Assembly (NCBI GenBank): GCA_016219985.1
Contig: JACRJO010000005.1
Coordinates: 1 to 43,520 of the forward strand
Length of the DNA stretch: 43,520 nucleotides
From: Sphingobacteriales bacterium
Lineage (GTDB): Bacteria; Bacteroidota; Bacteroidia; Chitinophagales; Chitinophagaceae
Reading direction: 5' to 3'
Of this stretch, positions 24,013 through 31,971 are shown one piece after another. The notes under the pieces are model-generated. The model worked only from the letters and a program-made list of their open reading frames with translations. It ran no database searches and had not been told where the DNA came from. The position numbers and the translations under genes are program-made. Numbering within the stretch: position 1 is the stretch's first letter; each line of letters starts with the position of its first letter.

Positions 24013-25812
24013 ATGCGTAACAAACTGTACCATTCAATAAAGTGTTTTCCCCGGGAGGGCTTTTTTCTCTTTATTCTTTGCTTTTTACTTTTGTCCTCCT
24101 CCGCCCAGCAACGGACTTATTGCAATCCCATCAACATCGATTATGGCTATACCCCCATTCCCAATTTTGCCGAATGGGGCCGTCACCGTGCCACGGCTGA
24201 CCCGGTGATCGTTCTCTACAAAGGAGATTATTACCTGTTCAGCACCAACCAGTGGGGATACTGGTGGAGCCCTGACATGCTTAACTGGAATTTTATTTCC
24301 CGTAAATTTCTCCGCCCCTGGAATGAAGGCTATGATGAACTCTGTGCACCCGGAGTGGGGATTATCGGGGATACAATGATCGTATTTGGTTCAACATATA
24401 CCAGTGGTTTCACCATCTGGATGAGCACTGATCCTAAAGCCAATGAATGGAAGCCCCTGGTGGATTCCTTTGCGATCGGTGGCTGGGACCCTTCTTTCTT
24501 TACAGATGATGACGGGAGGTTTTATATGTATAATGGCAGCAGTAACCGGTTCCCGATGTACGGGATCGAACTGAACAGGAAGAATATGGAACCCATCGGC
24601 GGCCGGAAAGAGATGTATATGCTGGAGCCCTGGCGGTTTGGCTGGCAGCGTTTCGGGGAACACATGGATAACACGTTCCTGGATCCTTTTCTCGAGGGTT
24701 CACATATGACCAGGCACAACGGGAAATATTACCTGCAGTATGGGGCGCCGGGTACCGAATTCAGCGGTTATGCGGATGGGTTAGTGGTGGGAAAGGATCC
24801 CCTCGGCCCCTTTGAAGCGCAGAGTGATCCCCTGAGTATCAAACTGGGGGGCTTTTCCAGGGGCGCCGGTCACGGAACCACGTTCCGGGATAAGTATGAT
24901 CATTACTGGCATGTTTCCACCACGGTTATTTCTGTAAAGAATACGTTTGAACGCCGGCTCGGCATCTGGCCCGCCGGCTTTGATGCGGATGATAAAATGT
25001 ATTGTAATACCACGTTCGGGGATTACCCGCATTATATCCCGGCCCCCGGTTTCCCCGGCGACCAGTATGGAACCGATGGAAAATCGCCCTATTTCACCGG
25101 CTGGATGCTGCTCAATTATAATAAACCGGTGCAGGTGTCTTCCACCCTGGGGGGGTATACACCCAATAATGCCGTGGATGAACTGATCAAAACCTACTGG
25201 AGTGCAGTTAGTGGCAGCAAAGGAGAATGGATCCAGTCCGACCTGGGGAATATATCCACGGTCAACGCAGTACAGATCAACTACGCAGACCAGGACGCGG
25301 AGCCCGATCGTTTGGGAAAATGGACGGGCCAGTATCACCAGTATAAATTGTATTATTCAACGGACGGGAAAAAATGGACGGTATTGGTGGACAAGAGCCG
25401 GAACAGGACCGATGTGCCCCACGAGTATGTGGAACTGGCAGTCCCGGTACAGGCCCGGTACATCAGGCTGGAAAACATACATATGCCCACCGGTAAATTT
25501 GCCATCAGCGGGCTGCGGGTATTCGGTAATGGCAACGGGGCAAGGCCCGATGTGGTACAGGGCTTTATTGTATTGCGTACGGAGAAAGACAAACGCAGCG
25601 CTTTTATCAAGTGGAAACCGGTGGACAATGCATTTGCCTATAATATCTATTACGGTACCGATCCTGGTAAGTTGTACACCAGTATTATGGTGCATTCCAA
25701 TAATGAATACTGGATGAAGGCCATGGATTCCCGGAAACCCTATTATTATTGTATAGAAGCCGTGAATGAAAACGGCACCAGTACAAGAACCCCCGTACTA
25801 AAAGTGGACTGA
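24013..25812 (+). CDS. GH43-like beta-propeller protein with discoidin and FN3 domains
   Basis: 599 aa. Signal peptide to about SSSAQQ. A five-bladed propeller of the GH43/GH117-like fold spans about 40-370, with a plausible acidic triad: Asp63 in ATADPVIV, Asp159 in GGWDPSFF and Glu228 in DPFLEGSHM. A F5/8-type-C (discoidin) carbohydrate-binding domain follows at about 375-510 (NAVDELIKTYWSA, GEWIQSDLGN, ARYIRLENIHMP), then a FN3-like domain (515-598). It is inverting if active. Substrate cannot be deduced, and arabinose or xylose activity is not expected in a pure glucan locus, so it may act on a glucan side group. The SGNH gene begins 1 bp after its stop, which strongly suggests co-function. 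Confidence 0.83.
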   Translation: MRNKLYHSIKCFPREGFFLFILCFLLLSSSAQQRTYCNPINIDYGYTPIPNFAEWGRHRATADPVIVLYKGDYYLFSTNQWGYWWSPDMLNWNFISRKFLRPWNEGYDELCAPGVGIIGDTMIVFGSTYTSGFTIWMSTDPKANEWKPLVDSFAIGGWDPSFFTDDDGRFYMYNGSSNRFPMYGIELNRKNMEPIGGRKEMYMLEPWRFGWQRFGEHMDNTFLDPFLEGSHMTRHNGKYYLQYGAPGTEFSGYADGLVVGKDPLGPFEAQSDPLSIKLGGFSRGAGHGTTFRDKYDHYWHVSTTVISVKNTFERRLGIWPAGFDADDKMYCNTTFGDYPHYIPAPGFPGDQYGTDGKSPYFTGWMLLNYNKPVQVSSTLGGYTPNNAVDELIKTYWSAVSGSKGEWIQSDLGNISTVNAVQINYADQDAEPDRLGKWTGQYHQYKLYYSTDGKKWTVLVDKSRNRTDVPHEYVELAVPVQARYIRLENIHMPTGKFAISGLRVFGNGNGARPDVVQGFIVLRTEKDKRSAFIKWKPVDNAFAYNIYYGTDPGKLYTSIMVHSNNEYWMKAMDSRKPYYYCIEAVNENGTSTRTPVLKVD

Positions 25813-25813
25813 T

Positions 25814-26476
25814 ATGCGTAAACTAGTTGTTTTTTCTTTCCTGTTATGCCTCGTAGCCCGGGAGGGCCGGTCGCAGGGCAATTTTCCCTACTGGAAAGAA
25901 GTACAGGCCCTCCGGCAAAAGGACAGCCTGGCTTTTCCGGCCCCGGGACAAACGCTTTTTATAGGCAGTTCTTCTTTCACCCTCTGGAAGGATGTGCAGG
26001 ATTATTTTCCCAAACATAAAATCCTGAACCGGGCATTCGGCGGCTCCACCCTGCTGGATATGATTCGCTACCGGTATGATGTGGTATTCCCTTACCAGCC
26101 AAAGCAGATTGTTCTTTACTGCGGGGAAAATGATTTTGCCGCAGCCGACTCCATAACGGTGGAAATGGTGGTGGAACGGTTTAAGACGCTTTATTCCCTG
26201 GTCCGGGCCCGGTATCCCCTGGTGCCCTTCCTGTATGTATCGATGAAACCCAGTCCCAGCCGGGTCCACCTGATGCCGAAATATGAAGCGGCCAACCAGC
26301 AAATCATGGATTTTTTAAAGAAGCAAAAGAAATCAGCCTTTGCGGATGTCTATTCAAAAATGCTGAATGCCGATGGAAGCCCGATGGAAGACCTCTTTAT
26401 TGAGGACCGCCTGCACATGAATGCAAAAGGGTATGCGATCTGGAAAAAAGTACTGGAGAAGTACCTGGTACCCTGA
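25814..26476 (+). CDS. SGNH/GDSL-family hydrolase
   Basis: 220 aa, signal peptide then SGNH fold. Block I reads FIGSSSF with nucleophile Ser53 (Ser in place of Asp before it, as in many carbohydrate esterases of this fold). Block II has Gly76 in NRAFGGST. Block III has Asn106 in YCGENDF. Block V has Asp198 and His201 in DRLHMN. All four SGNH positions are present, so an active esterase is likely. Exported. Its gene is nearly fused to the propeller gene upstream. It could remove acyl groups (acetyl or succinyl) from a decorated glucan, which is inference. Confidence 0.88.
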   Translation: MRKLVVFSFLLCLVAREGRSQGNFPYWKEVQALRQKDSLAFPAPGQTLFIGSSSFTLWKDVQDYFPKHKILNRAFGGSTLLDMIRYRYDVVFPYQPKQIVLYCGENDFAAADSITVEMVVERFKTLYSLVRARYPLVPFLYVSMKPSPSRVHLMPKYEAANQQIMDFLKKQKKSAFADVYSKMLNADGSPMEDLFIEDRLHMNAKGYAIWKKVLEKYLVP

Positions 26477-26517
26477 TGGCGGGAAAATGAAGAACTTATT
26501 TAGTCAATTTAATAAAT

Positions 26518-28833
26518 ATGCGAAAAATGAAAAGGATTGTTTCCCTTGTACTTGTGGCCATACTGTTCCTGTCAGCAGAACAGGCAGCTGCCCAGCCAGG
26601 CGTTGATGCAAAATCCGGCAATGCCCGGATGAAGACCTTTATTGATGCCCTGATGAAAAAAATGACTCTCGAAGAAAAGATCGGGCAACTGAACCTGCCT
26701 GGCAGCGGGGATATTGTAACCGGCCAGGCCCAGAGCTCAGATATCGGTAAAAAGATCCGGGAAGGAAAAGTAGGCGGCCTGTTCAATATTAAATCGGTTG
26801 CCAAGATCAGGGATGTGCAGAAAGTAGCTGTGGAAGAAAGCCGGCTGAAGATCCCCCTGATCTTTGGAATGGATGTCATTCATGGATATGAAACCGTATT
26901 TCCCATTCCCCTGGGACTAAGCTGTACCTGGGATATGAGCCTGGTGGAAAACAGCGCCCGTATCGCGGCAGTGGAAGCCAGCGCCGACGGGATCAACTGG
27001 ACATTTTCTCCCATGGTGGATATCTGCCGGGATGCCCGCTGGGGACGGATCGCTGAAGGAAGTGGCGAAGATCCTTATCTCGGATCACAAATTGCCCGGG
27101 CCATGGTGCGGGGTTACCAGGGAAATGACCTTTCAAAGAATAATACCATCATGGCCTGTGTAAAGCACTATGCTATGTACGGGGCGGCGGAAGCCGGCCG
27201 TGATTACAATACCACGGATATGAGTCACCAGCGGATGTACAATGATTATTTACCCCCGTATAAAGCCGCCGCCGCCGCTGGCGCCGGCAGTTTTATGGCT
27301 TCTTTCAATGAAGTGGACGGGGTGCCCGCCACAGCCAGTAAATGGCTGATGACCGATGTACTCCGCAAACAGTGGGGCTTTAAAGGTTTTGTGGTAACCG
27401 ATTATACCGGTATCAATGAAATGGTGGCTCATGGGATCGGCGACCTGCAGGCCGTTTCTGCCCGGGCCCTGGTGGCGGGTATTGATATGGATATGGTCGG
27501 GGAAGGATTGCTGACCACTTTACCCCAATCATTAAAGGAAGGAAAAGTAACATTGGCCCAGATCGAAACAGCCTGCCGCCGCATCCTGGAAGCAAAATAC
27601 AAACTCGGTTTGTTTGAAGATCCGTACCGGTATTGTGATGAGAACCGGGCAAAGACCGAACTATTTACTGCGGAACACCGCGCCATCGCCCGGAACACCG
27701 CCGCCCGGAGTTTTGTATTGCTGAAAAACCAGGGTGATATCCTGCCGCTGAAAAAGACCGGCACCATTGCCCTGGTCGGACCGCTGGCCGATAACAAAGA
27801 AAATATGCCGGGTACCTGGAGTGTGGCCGCCAATTTCCAGAAAGCTACTTCGGTACTCAGTGGTTTAAAAGAAGTGGCGGGAGACCGGGTAAAAATTTTA
27901 TACGCGAAGGGTTCCAACCTGGATGCCGATGCCGCTTTTGAAGAAAGGGCCGGCATGTTTGGAAAAGCATTGGGAAGGGACAACCGCCCCGCCGATGTGA
28001 TCATTAAAGAAGCGGTTGACATCGCTCTTCAGAGCGATGTGGTGGTGGCGGCCCTCGGCGAGAGCGCCGAAATGAGCGGGGAGAGCAGCAGCCGGTCCAA
28101 TATTGAAATACCGCAGGCACAGAAGGACCTGCTCAACGCCCTGTTAAAAACCGGGAAACCAGTGGTGCTTGTATTGTTTACCGGCCGCCCGCTGGCGATC
28201 AAAGAAGAAGCGGAGAAAGTGCCGGCTATCCTGAATGTGTGGTTTGGCGGCAGTGAAGCGGGATTTGCTATCGCGGATGTGTTGTTCGGGGAGGTGAATC
28301 CTTCCGGCAAGCTGACCACTACCTGGCCGCAGAACGTTGGACAGGTGCCCCTGTATTATGCGCATAAGAATACCGGCCGCCCGCTGGATGAAGGGAAGTG
28401 GTTCTCTAAATTCCGGTCAAACTACCTCGATGTAAGCAATGATCCCGTTTATCCTTTTGGATACGGGTTAAGCTATACCCGTTTTTCGTACAGCGATATC
28501 ACCCTCAGCAGCGCCGCCTTAAAAGGAAACCAAAAACTAACGGCGGATGTAACGGTGAGCAATACCGGAAAATACGATGGACAGGAAGTGGTCCAGTTGT
28601 ATATCCGGGATGTGGTGGGTTCGGTGACCCGGCCGGTTAAAGAATTAAAAGGATTTCAGAAGATCAGTCTCAAAGCCGGGGAAAGTAAAACGGTAACCTT
28701 TACGATTACCCCGGAAGACCTGAAATTCTATAACTATGACCTGAAGTACGACTGGGAAGGAGGCGAGTTTCAGATCATGATCGGGGGCAGTTCAGCAGCG
28801 GTTAAGACCGTTAGTGTGAATTGGACAAAATAA
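26518..28833 (+). CDS. GH3 beta-glucosidase, copy 1 (BglX-like)
   Basis: 771 aa with a Sec signal (cleavage near AAAQPG), periplasmic. N-terminal (beta/alpha)8 barrel (KIGQLNLPG, IFGMDVIHGYETVFPIPLG, FSPMVDICRDARWGRIAEGSGEDPYLG begins the long motif). Nucleophile Asp295 in FVVTDYTG. Alpha/beta sandwich domain with acid/base candidate Glu522 in EMSGESSSRS. C-terminal FnIII-like domain from about 680 (LTADVTVSNTGKYDGQEVVQLY). It releases glucose from the non-reducing end of beta-gluco-oligosaccharides, and would be the terminal step of the first half of the locus (sophoro-oligosaccharides or gentiobiose are candidates). It is last in the same-strand run and converges on the regulator. Confidence 0.94.
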   Translation: MRKMKRIVSLVLVAILFLSAEQAAAQPGVDAKSGNARMKTFIDALMKKMTLEEKIGQLNLPGSGDIVTGQAQSSDIGKKIREGKVGGLFNIKSVAKIRDVQKVAVEESRLKIPLIFGMDVIHGYETVFPIPLGLSCTWDMSLVENSARIAAVEASADGINWTFSPMVDICRDARWGRIAEGSGEDPYLGSQIARAMVRGYQGNDLSKNNTIMACVKHYAMYGAAEAGRDYNTTDMSHQRMYNDYLPPYKAAAAAGAGSFMASFNEVDGVPATASKWLMTDVLRKQWGFKGFVVTDYTGINEMVAHGIGDLQAVSARALVAGIDMDMVGEGLLTTLPQSLKEGKVTLAQIETACRRILEAKYKLGLFEDPYRYCDENRAKTELFTAEHRAIARNTAARSFVLLKNQGDILPLKKTGTIALVGPLADNKENMPGTWSVAANFQKATSVLSGLKEVAGDRVKILYAKGSNLDADAAFEERAGMFGKALGRDNRPADVIIKEAVDIALQSDVVVAALGESAEMSGESSSRSNIEIPQAQKDLLNALLKTGKPVVLVLFTGRPLAIKEEAEKVPAILNVWFGGSEAGFAIADVLFGEVNPSGKLTTTWPQNVGQVPLYYAHKNTGRPLDEGKWFSKFRSNYLDVSNDPVYPFGYGLSYTRFSYSDITLSSAALKGNQKLTADVTVSNTGKYDGQEVVQLYIRDVVGSVTRPVKELKGFQKISLKAGESKTVTFTITPEDLKFYNYDLKYDWEGGEFQIMIGGSSAAVKTVSVNWTK

Positions 28834-28844
28834 GGAGGGGCCAG

Positions 28845-28906
28845 CAGCCCGGGACTGACCGTTCCCGTTCCGGTAACCGGGGCAGGACGGTTAGTCCCCC
28901 AGGCTG
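28845..28906. terminator. Hairpin between convergent GH3 and regulator genes
   Basis: GGGACTGACCGT (28851-28862) pairs with ACGGTTAGTCCC (28887-28898), 11 of 12 matched. Outer arms CAGCC (28845-28849) and GGCTG (28902-28906) extend it. The loop contains its own CCGGT-A-ACCGG palindrome. The right arm covers the stop codon of the regulator on the minus strand. It serves both convergent genes by position, although there is no T-run on either side. Confidence 0.5.
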
Positions 28907-31800
28907 TTAAAGTAATCGTTGATGGATTGCTCTGTGGGTACCTGTAATTTTTTCCGGAGGCGGTACCGGCTTATTTCGACACCGCGTACGGAAATATTCA
29001 GTAGCTGCGCGATTTCCTTGGAGGACAGTTTGAGCTGGAGATAGGTGCATACTTTCAGGTCTGTATTGGTCAGCGAAGGGAAACGGGACTTCAGTTTCTT
29101 CAGGAAATTATTATTGATCTCGTCAAAGTGGGAGGCAAACTGTTCCCAGTTGGATTCGCTTTCCTCGATATCATTGACCAGGTGAAGGGCTTTTTTTACA
29201 TCGTGGTCGCCCCCGGTTTTCTTATACAATTTCTGTAATTCATCTTTTACTTTGATCAGGGCATCACCCCGTTCCGCCAGGTGCAGGCTGACGTCCGCCA
29301 GTTTCTTTTGCTTGCTTAGTATCTCACTGGTGAGCTTTTCATTCTGCAGCTTGATGATTTCCTTTTCGGTTTGTTCCATCTCCAGCTGGTGGACGTATTT
29401 GAGTTTCCGCTGTTCTTCGGCAAACTGCTCTTCCTGCTGATGAAATTTCCGCCGTTGCCATTTATACAAAGCAAATACCAGGGAGGCCAGGAGGAGGGTG
29501 TAGATCAAATACGCCAGGGTGGATTTGTACCAGGGCGGTAATACCCTGAAGGAATAATGAAGCGGTTCAGATTCGTTACCCAGGTTGTCATGTGCCCTGA
29601 TATGAAAGGTATAGGACCCGCTGGGCAGGTTGGTATAATCTTTTTCCGTTTTGGCGGACCAGGCCGACCAGTTATGTTCGTACCCTTCCAGCCGGTAACT
29701 GTATTCAATATTTTCCCGGAGACTGAAAGCCGTGGCGCTGTATTCGAAATGAAATGAATTGTTCTTGCCCGAAAACAGGGGGAGGAAACCGGCAGCGGGC
29801 TTTTTGTTGCCCCCGGCGCCGGTATAGGTAACCGGGTACCCCCCGAAAACAATGCTGTCTTTTTCGCCCAACAGCTTTACCTGGGTCAGCAGCGGGGTTA
29901 TCTTTTTATTGTTGGCGATATATTTACTGAAGTTGAGGTGGATGATGCCTTCCTCTGATGAAATGAAAATATTTTCATCCGAATAGGGATAAATGCTTTC
30001 AAAGCCCGAGAGGATCTTCCCGGTCAGTTCCGGGAAATAGGTGATCGTATATTTTTTCTGCCCGGCGCTGTCTGACAGAACCGCGACCCCGATCATCTTA
30101 TCGCTGCAAAACCAAAGATTGCCTTCTTTGTCTTCCGCCAGGTACTGTATCCACCGGTTCCCAAAAATGGGATACAGGGAAGGGGAGGGAACAAATTTCC
30201 CGGAAGCGTCATTAAATTCATAAACCCCTTTTTCTGTACCCACCACCACCCTGTTATTGATCCGGAATACATGATTCCTGAAACCGGAGGGGAGCCCGTC
30301 TTTTTGTGTATATATGGTGGTGCTGTAGGAAGTGCTGTCCGGTCCGGGTATGATCTTAAATACACCCCGGTAGGGATGGGAGGCCCAAATGATATTCTTA
30401 TTATCGGTAGCGAGGAACCGGAGTGATATATAGTCGCCTTTCAGGGGATGCCCCCCGGTAAAGCCCGCTCCTTTGAAATTCAGTATGCTGAGCCCGGCAT
30501 AGGTACCCATCAATACGTTGGCAGAGGGCTGGATGGGTGAGGCCGGGAGAAATATCCAGGCGCCTGTTTCAGTGGTAAGCTGGCGGGTCTCGCTGTTCGT
30601 AATATCATAACACCCGTTATGATGTCCCAGCAGGACACGGCCATTCACCTCGGCCACCCGCCAGGTCTGGCCCGATGTGTTTTTTACCGGGGAGAAATCA
30701 CCTTTTACAAAACTGAGATCCGGGGCCGGCCCGTTTACCGGTAAGGAATAGGCCCCGTCCGAAGTAGCGATATAGAGCCGGTTATTAAATAGTAAAGTGG
30801 AGTAACCGGTCACTTCATTCAGCCGGCCGGGTTTGATGTATTTGATGGCGGCGTTATAGGCAATAAAGCTGATCCCGTTATTCAATCCGGTCCAGAGGTT
30901 TTTCTCGTTATCGATATAAACGCTTAATATATTATTATTCTGAAGACCTTCCGGGGTTCCCAGGTATTGTACTACCTGTCCATGGTTATTGATGATGATA
31001 CATCCCATGGATACTGTTCCGGCTACATACTCATCTGCATTGATTCGTTCAAAGGAATAGATATTATGTTTCAGGAATAGGGGATCGGCCTGTGTTTTCC
31101 AGGGCTGCAGGCTGCCGTTGGAAAAGGAGAAAATACCGTTTCTGTGGGTGCTGATCAGCAGGTCCCCGGAACTGCTGGTTACGATACCGGTGATCACTCC
31201 ATGGGGAAAGCCGGATGCCAGGAGGGGTTTCCAAACACCGCCTTCAAACTGGTAAAGTCCTTTTTGAAAATCCTGGGCGATTAATTTATCCCCGGTTTTT
31301 TTCAGGATCTGCCACCCGGAAACCGGGGGGTGAACTTTAATAGCATCGTCCTTATATTCAAAGATCCATTCCCAGCTCCGGAAGAAGACAGATCCCTTGT
31401 AAACTTCTATATCCCAGATATCTGCAAACTTGGTATAGGGTTCAGGGATCAGTTGTTTTATGGAGAAATAGCGGAGAACTCCCTGGTTATCCGGTTTATA
31501 ATAGCCAATTTCATCCTGCCCCCCGGCATAAACCCGGTCATTTTCGATAGCGATCGAACGCAGGATGGTTTTATTGGGTTGGGGGTATGTTTTCCAGTAG
31601 CTGCCGTCAAACGTCACCAAACCTTCGTTGTTGGCAAAATACATCCGGCCATATTTATCCTGCCTGATGTCCCAGGTCTGACTGCCGGCATGGAATTCAT
31701 TCTTCTTATAATTCAGGATCCGGGGCAATCCGATGGTATTTTGGGCGGCTGTATACGCCCCGGTCAGCAGAAATACAAGCAAAGCAGGCAAGAGTCGCAT
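28891..31800 (-). CDS. Membrane one-component regulator: sensor propeller, Y_Y_Y, LuxR-type HTH
   Basis: 969 aa. Signal peptide (cleaved near TAAQN), then periplasmic two-component-regulator propeller repeats (for example TWDIRQDKYGRMYFANNEGLV, NLWTGLNNGISF, NLWFCSDKMIGV). A triple-tyrosine domain spans about 690-755 (IEYSYRLEGYEHNWSAWS, LPSGSYTFHIRAHDNLGN). A transmembrane helix lies at about 763-781, a long cytoplasmic coiled coil at about 786-865, and a C-terminal LuxR/GerE-type HTH at about 910-955 (LSSKEIAQLLNISVRGVEISRYRLRKKL). No histidine kinase or receiver is present, so it is not a hybrid two-component system but a one-step sensor-activator. It is divergent from the second susC (171 bp apart) and is its likely regulator. 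Confidence 0.92.
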   Translation of the reverse strand: MRLLPALLVFLLTGAYTAAQNTIGLPRILNYKKNEFHAGSQTWDIRQDKYGRMYFANNEGLVTFDGSYWKTYPQPNKTILRSIAIENDRVYAGGQDEIGYYKPDNQGVLRYFSIKQLIPEPYTKFADIWDIEVYKGSVFFRSWEWIFEYKDDAIKVHPPVSGWQILKKTGDKLIAQDFQKGLYQFEGGVWKPLLASGFPHGVITGIVTSSSGDLLISTHRNGIFSFSNGSLQPWKTQADPLFLKHNIYSFERINADEYVAGTVSMGCIIINNHGQVVQYLGTPEGLQNNNILSVYIDNEKNLWTGLNNGISFIAYNAAIKYIKPGRLNEVTGYSTLLFNNRLYIATSDGAYSLPVNGPAPDLSFVKGDFSPVKNTSGQTWRVAEVNGRVLLGHHNGCYDITNSETRQLTTETGAWIFLPASPIQPSANVLMGTYAGLSILNFKGAGFTGGHPLKGDYISLRFLATDNKNIIWASHPYRGVFKIIPGPDSTSYSTTIYTQKDGLPSGFRNHVFRINNRVVVGTEKGVYEFNDASGKFVPSPSLYPIFGNRWIQYLAEDKEGNLWFCSDKMIGVAVLSDSAGQKKYTITYFPELTGKILSGFESIYPYSDENIFISSEEGIIHLNFSKYIANNKKITPLLTQVKLLGEKDSIVFGGYPVTYTGAGGNKKPAAGFLPLFSGKNNSFHFEYSATAFSLRENIEYSYRLEGYEHNWSAWSAKTEKDYTNLPSGSYTFHIRAHDNLGNESEPLHYSFRVLPPWYKSTLAYLIYTLLLASLVFALYKWQRRKFHQQEEQFAEEQRKLKYVHQLEMEQTEKEIIKLQNEKLTSEILSKQKKLADVSLHLAERGDALIKVKDELQKLYKKTGGDHDVKKALHLVNDIEESESNWEQFASHFDEINNNFLKKLKSRFPSLTNTDLKVCTYLQLKLSSKEIAQLLNISVRGVEISRYRLRKKLQVPTEQSINDYFNSLGD

Positions 31801-31971
31801 AAAGTAAAGGTAAAACAGAATGATGTAGTAATGAAGTATTATTTATATATTGATAGTCAGTTGTTTAGTCTTTGATGATGTAGTGAAGATGTATAACCGA
31901 AACGGGAAAGAGATAAGCCTGTAAATATATTTGTACGTTCATTATCTCAAATTCTCAAAATTAGACTGCGT
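31801..31971. promoter_or_regulatory. Divergent AT-rich regulatory region, regulator/susC2
   Basis: A 171-bp gene-free stretch between divergent genes. It holds a 9-bp direct repeat TGATGTAGT at 31821 and 31876 (55 bp apart, both followed by a GAAG-containing extension) that could be operator sites for the regulator. TATATTTG (31926-31933) matches TAnnTTTG, 38 bp before the susC ATG. No clear -33 TTG was found, which fits an activator-dependent promoter. Confidence 0.45.
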
